A DNA stretch of 5,740 nt from Silvimonas sp. JCM 19000. GTDB lineage: Bacteria > Pseudomonadota > Gammaproteobacteria > Burkholderiales > Chitinibacteraceae. This document shows positions 1 to 5,740 of the stretch, in pieces. Below the pieces are notes generated by a model. That model had not been told where the DNA came from. It saw only the letters and a list, made by a program, of their open reading frames with translations, and searched no databases. Within the stretch, counting starts at the first letter, position 1. Each line of letters starts with the position of its first letter. The stretch spans positions 1 to 5,740 of the forward strand of contig BBFD01000263.1 of assembly GCA_001313065.1 (NCBI GenBank), in the 5' to 3' direction. A program made the translations under genes and the position numbers.

Positions 1-306
1 CCGGCCTGGGCAAGTGCGGCACGATTACGCGCGTCGGCGACTTCCAGGTTGGGGTTGTTCTTGAGCGCGTCCGCAATCAGCGCATCGAGTTGGGCATCGT
101 TCAGGCTGTGCCACCAGTCCTGCGCCGGCCACACGCTGGCATCCGTGGCGTTTTTTTTGCCCACCACGCTGCTGGCATCACGCAGGCTGGCGCTGGTGTC
201 CAGACCCTTCATATTGGCGCAGCGCCAGAATCGACGCGGCCAGCACCGTGAGCAACGCGGGGCTACGCCAGCGCGCTGCAGCGGTTTCTACGGCTTGGGG
301 GATCAC
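1..306 (-). CDS. NodT-family efflux outer-membrane lipoprotein, N-terminal part (frameshifted, runs off the window)
   Basis: This is the N-terminus of an outer-membrane factor of the NodT/OprM type, the lipid-anchored channel of tripartite drug efflux pumps. The GTG start at 306-304 directly follows the marR stop codon, and a GGAG box lies 9 bases upstream. The first 28 residues form a signal peptide with a basic stretch (ARWR) and a hydrophobic core (LLTVLAASILA). The mature part contains WWHSLNDAQLDALI and ALKNNPNLEVADARNRAALAQA, the hallmark start of the family's first OEP domain. The signal peptide and the mature part are in different frames: the reading breaks near 218-226, exactly where the lipobox should be. 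Adding two G's turns the junction into L-A-G-C with Cys30, followed by ANMKGLD. The A8 run (T8 on the plus strand at 151-158) is in frame. The C-terminus and any pump partners lie left of base 1. The family is clear; the substrate is unknown. Confidence 0.88.
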
Positions 307-752
307 TTATTTGCTCTCCAGCGTATTGCGCACACGCTTTAACAAAGACACCAGTTGTTCTTGCTCGGCGTCATTCAGATCAGACACGGCCACGGCCATC
401 GAGGCCTCACCACAGGCCTGCATGGTGGCCCACAGCGCCTGGCCGGCTTCGGTCAGCGAAATCTGCAGCGCGCGGCGGTCTTCCTGATGCGGCTGGCGGC
501 GCAGATAGCCTTTTTTTCTTCGAGCTTATCCAGCAGGCGGGTCATGGCACCGGCATCGTGGTCGATGGCACGGGCCAGTTCAGTGGCAGTCTGCACGCCG
601 TGGTAAGCCAGACGCTTGAGCACCAGATACTGGCTGAGATTCAGCTCAAGGCCGCTTTGCGCCAGCTTGTGTTCAAACAGATGAAACATGCCGTCGCGAA
701 CTTGACGGACCAGAACGCCCAGATTTTCTTCCGGGGGTTGAGTGATGGACAT
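307..752 (-). CDS. MarR-family transcriptional regulator (frameshift in poly-A run)
   Basis: A MarR-type winged-helix regulator of about 147 residues, the usual family length. It probably represses the efflux operon it heads. ATG at 752-750 is preferred over the in-frame TTG at 758 because an AAGG box lies 8 bases before the ATG and would be almost touching the TTG. The helix-turn-helix runs roughly from LNLSQYLVLKRLAYHG (residues 37-52) through TATELARAIDHDAGAMTRLL (55-74). The recognition helix leads into DKLEEKGYLRR and the wing, with the typical D-R-R at about 91-93. The frame breaks in the 7-base run at 511-517. With five A's it reads EEKGYLRR (147 residues) and with eight it reads EEKKGYLRR (148 residues). 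The C-terminal dimerisation helices then end in RNTLESK and TAA at 309-307. The stop abuts the GTG of the NodT gene, so translation is probably coupled. Confidence 0.9.
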
Positions 753-798
753 GAGCAAACCCTTAGCGAAATTCTCAAATTCTCAAAATACGCCGAGG

Positions 799-828
799 AT
801 GATAGGTTTCACCCAATATAGTTGTCAA
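799..828 (-). promoter_or_regulatory. Sigma-70 promoter of the marR-nodT operon
   Basis: On the minus strand there is a perfect -35 box TTGACA (828-823). After an 18-base spacer comes TATCAT (804-799), one mismatch from the consensus -10. Initiation would fall near 790, leaving a leader of about 40 bases before the marR ATG. It is the best promoter match in the window. This is a visual match and no start site has been measured. Confidence 0.6.
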
Positions 829-836
829 AGCAATCA
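819..836. promoter_or_regulatory. Candidate MarR operator overlapping the -35 box
   Basis: The plus strand has the imperfect dyad TnnTTG-N6-CAAnnA. The TTG...CAA half-sites resemble the AT-rich dyads that MarR proteins bind. It covers the TTGACA box of the marR promoter, so binding would block polymerase and give autoregulation. The geometry is seen in the sequence; the binding is inferred. Confidence 0.4.
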
Positions 837-937
837 TCATTTTGTTGATCACCTGTTTTCGGGTAGTCAATTCCTAAATCATTGAAGTGCATCAGATTTA
901 CCTTATTTGCGGCAAGACGAACGGTCGGTCGAAATGA

Positions 938-953
938 CTAGTCGATCGACTAG
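938..953. repeat. Perfect 16-bp palindrome CTAGTCGATCGACTAG
   Basis: The 16 bases are identical to their own reverse complement, and the symmetry stops sharply at both ends. A CGGTCGGTCG stretch lies just upstream (922-931). It sits in intergenic DNA about 185 bases upstream of the marR start and beyond the rdgC terminator. It has the form of a dimeric regulator site such as a TetR-type operator, but no candidate regulator gene adjoins it. Confidence 0.55.
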
Positions 954-960
954 CAGACGC

Positions 961-989
961 AAACCCGCATTCCCCTTAGGGTTTTTTTT
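961..989 (+). terminator. Weak terminator-like hairpin with a T8 run
   Basis: AAACCC (961-966) can pair with GGGTTT (979-984), and T8 (982-989) follows directly. The stem is only 6 bp with a 12-base loop, so it would be weak. No plus-strand gene upstream needs it, and it may be chance or the end of a small transcript. Confidence 0.25.
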
Positions 990-1056
990 CTGCTGCAACG
1001 CACAAGGGGGCCTGTCGGTTGTCAGGCTAAGGTGGATTATTTACGGCGTGTGCGCC

Positions 1057-1088
1057 AAAAAAAATGCCCGCTGCAGGCAGCGGGCATT
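1057..1088 (-). terminator. Intrinsic terminator of rdgC
   Basis: A perfect 12-bp stem, AATGCCCGCTGC paired with GCAGCGGGCATT, has a 2-base centre. Read on the minus strand it runs straight into eight T's. It begins 22 bases after the rdgC stop codon. Stem, T-tract and position all agree. Confidence 0.85.
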
Positions 1089-1109
1089 CGGTAGCACACA
1101 ACTATTGGA

Positions 1110-2018
1110 TCAGGCAGGGATCTCGTCGCCCAGTGCCGTAATCAGGGTCGGCACCAGCTGGCGCAGCTCGCCGAGCAGCAATGTCAGGCCAGCATTGAAC
1201 AAGGCTTCCTTATCGGCCGCGTCGCTGTCTTTCATTTCTTCTTCCAGCGTATCCATCATGGCGACGCGCTTCAGTTCCAGTTTTTTCAGTCAGCTGGAAG
1301 GCCACGCGGTCTTGCCACGACACGGCTATCTTGGTGACCAGTTTGCCCGCGGACAAATGCATCTGGATTTCGTCGCCGGACAAAGGCTGGCGCACCAGCC
1401 GCGCAATGGCCCCATCATCGCCGGGTACGCGCAGTTCAACGTCCTGGCCCAGATCAAATTCACCGGCATCGCCGCTTTCCAGCCACAACGTCATGGCGGT
1501 TTGCGGCGTGGTCTGGGTTTGCAGCAGACGCGTGGGCAAGCTACCGAGGCTTTCGCGCAGCAAGGACAACAATTCTTCGGCTTTGCTGGCGCTGGCGCTT
1601 TCGACCAGTACCAGGCCGGCTTGCAGATCGATCAACGCGCGTTGCGTGCGGCTGCGCGTGAAGGCGCGCGGGATCAGCTCATCGACGATGCGTTCGCGAA
1701 TTTCTTTGGCTTCGCGCTTGCCCACTTTGCGGTTCTCGCGCGCTTCGATCTCGGCGACCCGCGCATCGGCCGCGTTCTTGATGACCGCGCCTGGCAGCAG
1801 TTTGTCTTCGGTCTTGAGCATGACCAGCACGGCGTCTTGCCACGGATAGGCAAATTGCTCGGGCGCGTGGGCGGCGGGCGCAATCCAGCCTTGCGACATC
1901 ATGTCGCTGCTGCCGCACGGCACAAACGGCCGCTTTTCCAGGCAACTGCTGATGCTTTCCGCAGTCAATGCGTGATCAGGGCCAGACGATAAATTTGCAG
2001 ATTACGGAACCAGAGCAT
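1110..2018 (-). CDS. rdgC: Recombination-associated protein RdgC (two frameshifts)
   Basis: RdgC is a ring-shaped DNA-binding protein of the nucleoid that modulates RecA-dependent recombination. The N-terminus MLWFRNLQIYRL closely matches E. coli MLWFKNLMVYRL. Further family stretches follow in order: FVPCGSSDMMSQGW, LLPGAVIKNA, ELIPRAFTRSRTQ, LLRESLGSLP, SAGKLVTKIAVSWQDRVAFQ and the C-terminal LELKRVAMMDTL. The frame breaks twice. Near 1976-1980 one base is missing (CCCTGAT, probably CCCCTGAT), after which DHALTAESISSCLEKRPF continues. At 1281-1286 a 6-base A/T run reads correctly as five (EKLELKR). After correction the protein has 302 residues, against 303 in E. coli. ATG at 2018-2016 fits the family start, but only a weak GAG lies upstream as a ribosome site. 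TACAAT (2059-2054, minus) is a possible -10 without a good -35. Betaproteobacterial RdgC varies, but the identity is secure. Confidence 0.94.
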
Positions 2019-2135
2019 ACGCAGGACTCGACATATAGATAGAGCGGGGGGCGATTGTACCGGCCCCAAAGAGGGAAGGGAACGCGCCGCACTTGTGTTG
2101 CGCGTACTGGTTTGTAAACATGTTGGCCCAACAGC

Positions 2136-2159
2136 AAAAAAAACAAGGCCCGTCGGGCC
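2136..2159 (-). terminator. Terminator-like hairpin antisense to the trxC leader
   Basis: GGCCC-GTC-GGGCC (2147-2159) forms a 5-bp GC stem. On the minus strand it is followed by TTG and eight T's (2143-2136). It lies between the divergent rdgC and trxC starts. It could stop antisense transcripts that cross trxC before they enter rdgC. On the plus strand the stem ends 3 bases before the trxC ribosome site. Confidence 0.4.
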
Positions 2160-2175
2160 GCCGGAGTCAAACACC

Positions 2176-2598
2176 ATGCAGATCGCATGCCCGCATTGCC
2201 ACACGCAAAACCGTATCGAAGACAGCCGCTTGGCTGATGACCCCAACTGCGGTGCTTGCCACAAGCCGATCTTTAGCGGCGCGCCGCTGGCGGTGGACGA
2301 GGCGCAGTTCCAGACGCTGATCAAGACGCTGGCGCGCCCCATCATCGTGGATTGCTGGGCCACCTGGTGCGGCCCGTGCCAATCCTTCGCCCCGGCCTAT
2401 GCCAGCGCGGCCGAGCACTTTGCCGGCAAGGCGACGTTTTTGAAGGTGGATACGGATCAGCAGCAGAATCTGTCGGGCGCGCTACGTATCCGTAGCATTC
2501 CCACCATTCTGGTGTTTGAAGGCGGGCGGGAGATAGACCGCGTCAACGGCGCGATGTCGTCGGGGCAGTTCAAGGCGTGGCTGACGCAGTTCTTCTAA
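2176..2598 (+). CDS. trxC: Thioredoxin 2 (TrxC), zinc-binding
   Basis: A cytoplasmic thiol-disulfide reductase of 140 residues, like E. coli TrxC (139). It reduces protein disulfides and is itself reduced by thioredoxin reductase. The N-terminal zinc ribbon, which separates TrxC from TrxA, shows as C5-P-H-C8 and C25-G-A-C28. The thioredoxin fold carries the active site W64-C65-G-P-C68 and the cis-proline P109 in RSIPT. ATG at 2176 has GGAG 9 bases upstream (2163-2166). It is the only gene in the window that reads without any frame break. It is divergent from rdgC and convergent with pbpG. One oddity is C60 in VDCWATWCGPC: most thioredoxins, including E. coli TrxC, have Phe there (DFWA). In other bacteria trxC often answers to oxidative stress, but no OxyR site was recognised here. 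Confidence 0.95.
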   Translation: MQIACPHCHTQNRIEDSRLADDPNCGACHKPIFSGAPLAVDEAQFQTLIKTLARPIIVDCWATWCGPCQSFAPAYASAAEHFAGKATFLKVDTDQQQNLSGALRIRSIPTILVFEGGREIDRVNGAMSSGQFKAWLTQFF

Positions 2599-2605
2599 AA
2601 CAAAA

Positions 2606-2699
2606 ATAGGGTGGGTCTAGACCCACCAACCAAAGCCATTCGTCCGGACATCAATGTCCGGTTATGCCGCTCTGGTTGGTGGGTCTTGACCCACCCTAT
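2606..2699. repeat. Nested inverted-repeat element (REP/MITE-like) between trxC and pbpG
   Basis: Two 30-base arms (2606-2635 and 2670-2699) are reverse complements at 28 of 30 positions. Each arm is itself a hairpin, GGTGGGTC-TA-GACCCACC (2610-2627) and GGTGGGTC-TT-GACCCACC (2678-2695). The centre carries a third hairpin, CCGGACAT-CA-ATGTCCGG (2644-2661). The DNA or RNA can therefore fold as one long stem or as three separate hairpins. It starts 8 bases after the trxC stop and ends 13 bases before the pbpG stop. This resembles paired REP/BIME elements or a small non-autonomous mobile element. It may also end transcription from both sides, though no T-tract follows. No transposase is present. 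Confidence 0.85.
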
Positions 2700-2711
2700 G
2701 CATGCTTTGCT

Positions 2712-3744
2712 TTAGCTACGTGCCAGCGCGACCGGGCTGGTTTCCAGCCATTTCTTTACGCGGATGGCATCGCCGATGCGGGTGTATTTACCGGTCGAAT
2801 CCAGCAGCACGATCACCACCGGAGTGCCGCTGATGGTGGCTTCCATCACCAGACAGTGGCCCGCTTCGTTGATAAAGCCGGTCTTGGTCAGCCCGATGTC
2901 CCAACGGTCTTCTTTCACCAACGGGTTGGTGTTATGAAAAGACATCGTGCGGCCATTCAGGTTGGACGTGAACTCGTATTGCGACGAGGTGGTGAACTCG
3001 TGGATTTCCGGATAACCACGGGCGGTCTTGACCATGGTGACCAGATCGCGTGCGGTGGAGACGTTTTGCGGCGTCAGACCGGTTGGATCATAAAAAAATG
3101 CGTGCTGTGCATGCCCAGCGCCTGGGCTTTTTTTCGTTCATCTTGGTGATGAACAGTGCCTTGCCGCCCGGATAGGTGCGCGCCAATGCCGCAGCCGCAC
3201 GGTTTTCCGAAGACATCAGTGCCAGCAGCATGACTTCGGCACGGGTCAAGCGGGTGCCCACCGTCAGACGCGAACTGGTGTTCTTGAGCGTGTCGACGTC
3301 TTCTTCGCTGATGGTGATGAATTCATTCATCGGCAAATGCGCGTCCAGCGTCACCATGGCGGTCATCAGCTTGCTGATCGACGCAATCGGTGTCACGTTG
3401 TCCGGGTTCTTTTGATAAACCACGTCACCGCTGTTCTCGTTCAGGATCAACACGGCGGCTGATTGCACGCCGGGGTTGTCCATCGACGACAACGCCATGG
3501 CCGGCTGCACGCGCACGCCACGGCGGGCTTGTGCAATGGCGCGACGGCTGACCGAACCTTTAACGGACGGCGCCAGCGTGGTATCGACACGCGCAACGGT
3601 TTTTTTTGGACTTGCTGGACTTTTTTTGGCGCTAGCTTGCGCGGTGGTCTTGTGCTTGTGATGCGTTGCTGCTTGCGCACCGGGGGCCATGGCCAGAGCC
3701 GCCGCAGTCAGCAACGAAATAATCAGGGGGTTGAGAGGACGCAT
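2712..3744 (-). CDS. pbpG: D-alanyl-D-alanine endopeptidase, PBP7/PbpG type (two frameshifts)
   Basis: A periplasmic serine peptidase of family S11 that cleaves peptidoglycan cross-links. ATG at 3744-3742 is chosen because GGAG lies 7 bases upstream and a clean signal peptide follows (hydrophobic IISLLTAAALAMAPG, probable cut after AQA, residue 25). A longer in-frame upstream start near 3819 lacks these. Next comes a basic linker rich in Lys, His, Ala and Pro (residues 26-80), then the penicillin-binding domain. Its three motifs are present: S122-I-S-K125, S179-E-N181 and K286-T-G288. The frame breaks at the 7-base runs 3128-3134 and 3092-3098. With five bases each, the text becomes MNEKAQALGMHSTHFYDPTG, as expected for this family. 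The corrected length is 342 residues against about 310 in E. coli, the excess being mainly the linker. DacA-like carboxypeptidases are the alternative, but the fold ends soon after KTG without their C-terminal domain. Confidence 0.9.
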
Positions 3745-3795
3745 GGTCGGTCTCCAGAATGCGTGGGCCATATCGATCAGATTGCGCGTCATGGT

Positions 3796-3824
3796 AATTG
3801 AGAAGAGTAAGAAAGTCATGTCAA
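3796..3824 (-). promoter_or_regulatory. Possible pbpG promoter
   Basis: The minus strand has a perfect -35 TTGACA (3824-3819). After 17 bases comes TCAATT (3801-3796), only a half match to the -10 consensus. It would give a leader of about 45 bases before the pbpG ATG. The -35 and its position support it; the -10 does not. Confidence 0.35.
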
Positions 3825-3878
3825 ATCAAGCAGTACTGCGCGATTTGCAAAGCGCTGTCTTAGAAAATTTCACCGAAC

Positions 3879-3908
3879 TTGCAGCAAAAAACCGCGTTTT
3901 CGTATGCT
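3879..3908 (+). promoter_or_regulatory. Possible phaC promoter
   Basis: TTGCAG (3879-3884) and TATGCT (3903-3908) are separated by 18 bases, and each matches the sigma-70 consensus at four of six positions. Initiation would fall near 3915, inside the hairpin described at 3914-3941, which would stop that hairpin working normally. A promoter further upstream is equally possible. Confidence 0.25.
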
Positions 3909-3913
3909 GGTTT

Positions 3914-3941
3914 ACCTCACCAGTCTGGTGCGGTTTTTTTT
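3914..3941 (+). terminator. Terminator-like hairpin in the phaC leader
   Basis: CACCA-GTC-TGGTG (3918-3930) is extended by ACC pairing with GGT (3914-3916 with 3932-3934) across one mismatch. It runs directly into a T tract (3934-3941). In addition AAAAAACCGC (3886-3895) is complementary to GCGGTTTTTT (3930-3939), which would make a competing longer stem. It lies 28 bases before the phaC GTG. It could be an attenuator or could stop upstream read-through. Confidence 0.45.
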
Positions 3942-3968
3942 CTGTCCAGTTCTGTTGCGAGGCATGTA

Positions 3969-5695
3969 GTGGCCGATTCCTCCTCTTTCGATGCGTTTTA
4001 TCAGCAACTGGCCGCCAGCCAGCAGCAATTGTGGCAGCAATGGATGAACGTGGCGGCGCCCGCGCCCAACGGTGCAGCTGCCGAGCAGAATGCCCAACAA
4101 AACAAGGGTCTGACAGCCGAATGGCCGACGTTGCAAGCTCAGTGGTTGCACGACCAGATGACCTTGTGGGCCACTTATCTGCGTGGCACGCCCGCTGAAC
4201 CCTGATACAGCCTGAAGCCGGCGACCGCCGCTTTGCCGCGCCGAGTGGGACGCCGCGCCGTTTTTTCGTTCATCAAACAAAATTATTTACTTACAGCGCG
4301 GTTACTCAACACGCTGGCCGCCACGCATGCCAGCGGCGATGCCGCCGCTCGCTCCCGCCAGGCGTATTTCACGCGGCAACTGACCGATGCGCTCAGCCCG
4401 GCCAATTTTGCGTTCACTAATCCTGAGGTCATGAAGCTGGCCGCCGAAACCGAAGGCGCCAGCCTGCAACAAGGCATGCAGAAGCTGGCGGAAGATGTGC
4501 GCAAAGGCACCATCACCATGACCGACGAATCGGCGTTTGAAGTGGGCCGTAATCTGGCCACCACCGAAGGCGCTGTGGTGTTCGAAAACGAGCTGTTCCA
4601 GCTGCTGCAGTACAAGCCTTTGATGAGCAAAGTCAGCGAAGTTCCGCTGCTGATTGTGCCGCCATGCGTGAACAAGTTTTACATCATGGATTTGCAGCCT
4701 TCCAACTCGATGGTGCGCTGGTGCGTGGCGCAGGGGCAGACCGTGTTTCTGGTGTCGTGGCGCTCGATTCCGGCCGAGTTGGGGCATCTGCAATGGGATG
4801 ACTATGTTGAGGACGGCATCATCAAAGCGGTTGAAGTAAGCCGCGCCATCAGCAAGCAGCCGCAAATCAATGTGCTGTCGTTCTGCATCGGCGGCGTGCT
4901 GGTGGCCACGGCCATGCCGGTGCTGCAAGCGCGCGGCCATGACTGGATAGCTTCGTTGACCTTGATGGCGGCCATGCTTGATCACGCCGATCCGGGCGAT
5001 ATCCAGCATTTTATCGACTGGAACCTGGTCAGCCAGCGCGAGGCGCAGTTGGCGGCAGGGGCGGGCGGCCTTGTTTCCGGCAAGGAGCTGTCGCGCACCT
5101 TTGCCGCGCTACGCGCCAACGACCTGGTCTGGCACTACGTGGTGCACAACTACCTGAAAGGCAAAACGCCGCCACCGTTTGATTTGCTGTACTGGAACAA
5201 CGATGGCGCTGACCTGGCAATGCCGATGCATACCTTCTTTTTTTGAAGAACATGTATCTGCAAAACAATCTGACCCGACCTGATTCGTTTTCGCTGTGCG
5301 GCGTGCCCATCGATCTGGGCCAGATCAAGACCCCGACCTATATCTTCGCGGCGCGCGAAGACCATATCGTGCCGTGGCAAGCCGCGTGGCAAAGCACGCA
5401 TTTGCTGGGCGGCCCCACACGCTTTGTGCTGGGCGCATCCGGCCATATCGCCGGCACCATCAATCCGCCCGCAGCCAACAAACGCAGCTACTGGACGCGG
5501 GACGCGGCGGTGGCCGAGCCGCAACAGTGGCTGGACGGCGCCGAACAGCATGCGGGCAGTTGGTGGACCGACTGGTTGGCATGGTTGCAGCCGTTTACCG
5601 GCAAGAAGGTAGCGGCGCGCAAGACACTGGGTAACGCCACCTACAAACCCATCGAGCCTGCACCCGGGCGCTATGTGAAGGCCAAAGCCGGCTGA
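3969..5695 (+). CDS. phaC: Class I poly(3-hydroxyalkanoate) synthase PhaC (several frameshifts)
   Basis: PhaC polymerises hydroxyacyl-CoA into polyester storage granules. The GTG start at 3969 has GAGG 6 bases upstream. The N-terminal part is Gln/Ala-rich (FYQQLAASQQQLWQQW), followed by the family's DRRFAAP, FIKQNYLLTARLL, LSPANF and TNPE. TDESAFEVGRN, VVFENELFQLLQYKP, PPCVNKFYIMDLQP and VFLVSWR come next. The catalytic triad is visible: C307 in LSFCIGG, D465 in REDHIVPW and H493 in GASGHIAG. The spacing is close to the C. necator enzyme (C319, D480, H508). The C-terminus IEPAPGRYVKAKAG is typical. Frame breaks occur near 4200-4204, 4242-4245 and 4261-4266, each fixed by adding one base. At 5238-5244 a T7 run should be T5, giving HTFFLKNMYLQNNL. 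After correction the length is 575 residues, within the class I range. The lipase-like box starts with Ser rather than Gly. No phaA, phaB or phasin gene is seen in the 45 bases that follow. Confidence 0.93.
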
Positions 5696-5740
5696 GCCGC
5701 TGCGGCAAGCCGTCGCCCGCCCGTGCGAGCTGCGGTCCGA

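Larger units (their letters stand above)
753..1056. other. Non-coding region between marR and the rdgC terminator
   Basis: No convincing gene lies here. The stretch holds the minus-strand marR promoter, a tandem ATTCTCAA repeat (771-786) in the presumed marR leader, the palindrome at 938-953 and a weak plus-strand hairpin with a T8 run ending at 989. The long plus-strand open frame that begins near 907 runs on antisense to rdgC and resembles no protein family that I recognise. Confidence 0.6.

Noticed and set aside
907..1992. Long plus-strand open frame of about 361 codons
   Set aside because: It runs antisense to the whole of rdgC, whose protein is clearly recognisable on the minus strand. 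The plus-strand translation is Arg/Gln/Ala-rich without known motifs and starts in non-coding DNA.
2054..2059. Possible rdgC -10 box TACAAT on the minus strand
   Set aside because: The -10 is good, but nothing resembling a -35 lies 16 to 18 bases upstream, so no promoter feature was recorded.
2093..2120. Possible trxC promoter TTGTGT with TAAACA
   Set aside because: Only three of six positions match in the -10 box and the spacer is 16 bases, so it is too weak to annotate.
2664..3149. Plus-strand open frame of about 161 codons opposite pbpG
   Set aside because: The minus strand encodes the KTG end of PbpG here. The plus frame begins inside the repeat element and has no recognisable motif.
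3969..4205. A separate small phasin-like or hypothetical gene upstream of phaC
   Set aside because: The 78-codon piece is the Gln-rich N-terminus typical of class I PhaC. The DRRF and NYLLTARLL segments follow immediately in shifted frames, and the corrected total length is normal for PhaC.
4302..5009. Minus-strand open frame of about 235 codons opposite phaC
   Set aside because: It is His/Arg/Gln-rich shadow translation of the phaC coding strand and has no family resemblance or ribosome site.
4203..5246. phaC as a genuinely inactivated pseudogene
   Set aside because: The catalytic triad, all conserved blocks and the C-terminus are intact, and the small indels match the error pattern seen in four other genes of the window.

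Overview
The window is a compact, ordinary-looking chromosomal stretch from a Gram-negative proteobacterium. A class I polyhydroxyalkanoate (PHA) synthase, RdgC, a MarR/NodT-type efflux pair, thioredoxin 2 and a PBP7-type endopeptidase together fit a betaproteobacterium, perhaps in the Neisseriales. The genus cannot be read from this sequence alone.

Layout, left to right: (1) On the minus strand, a MarR-family regulator (307-752) is followed directly by the start of a NodT-family outer-membrane efflux lipoprotein (306 to beyond base 1). This is the start of a drug-efflux operon, with a strong promoter at 799-828 that carries a dyad over its -35 box. (2) Bases 753-1056 are non-coding. They hold that promoter, a perfect 16-bp palindrome (938-953) and a small terminator-like hairpin with a T8 run. 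(3) rdgC lies on the minus strand (1110-2018) and is followed by a strong intrinsic terminator (1057-1088). (4) trxC lies on the plus strand (2176-2598), divergent from rdgC. (5) Between the convergent trxC and pbpG sits a 94-bp nested inverted-repeat element (2606-2699). (6) pbpG is on the minus strand (2712-3744). (7) phaC is on the plus strand (3969-5695), with a terminator-like hairpin in its leader.

The dominant feature of this sequence is its indels. Of the six genes, only trxC reads through intact. The other five are broken by small frameshifts, yet every fragment continues the same family in another frame. Most inferred insertions sit in A/T homopolymers where shortening the run to five restores the frame, and most inferred deletions sit in short C or G runs. 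After correction, rdgC, pbpG and phaC come to 302, 342 and 575 residues and marR to 147 or 148, all normal sizes. I read these as sequencing or assembly errors rather than decayed genes, so an automatic annotation would report false pseudogenes here.

Functionally the genes are independent housekeeping or accessory units: efflux and its regulator, a recombination modulator, a redox protein, peptidoglycan remodelling and carbon storage. I found no CRISPR array, toxin-antitoxin pair, phage gene, transposase, tRNA or rRNA, and no convincing new multi-gene system. The non-coding signals most worth following are the nested repeat, the phaC leader hairpin and the palindrome at 938-953.
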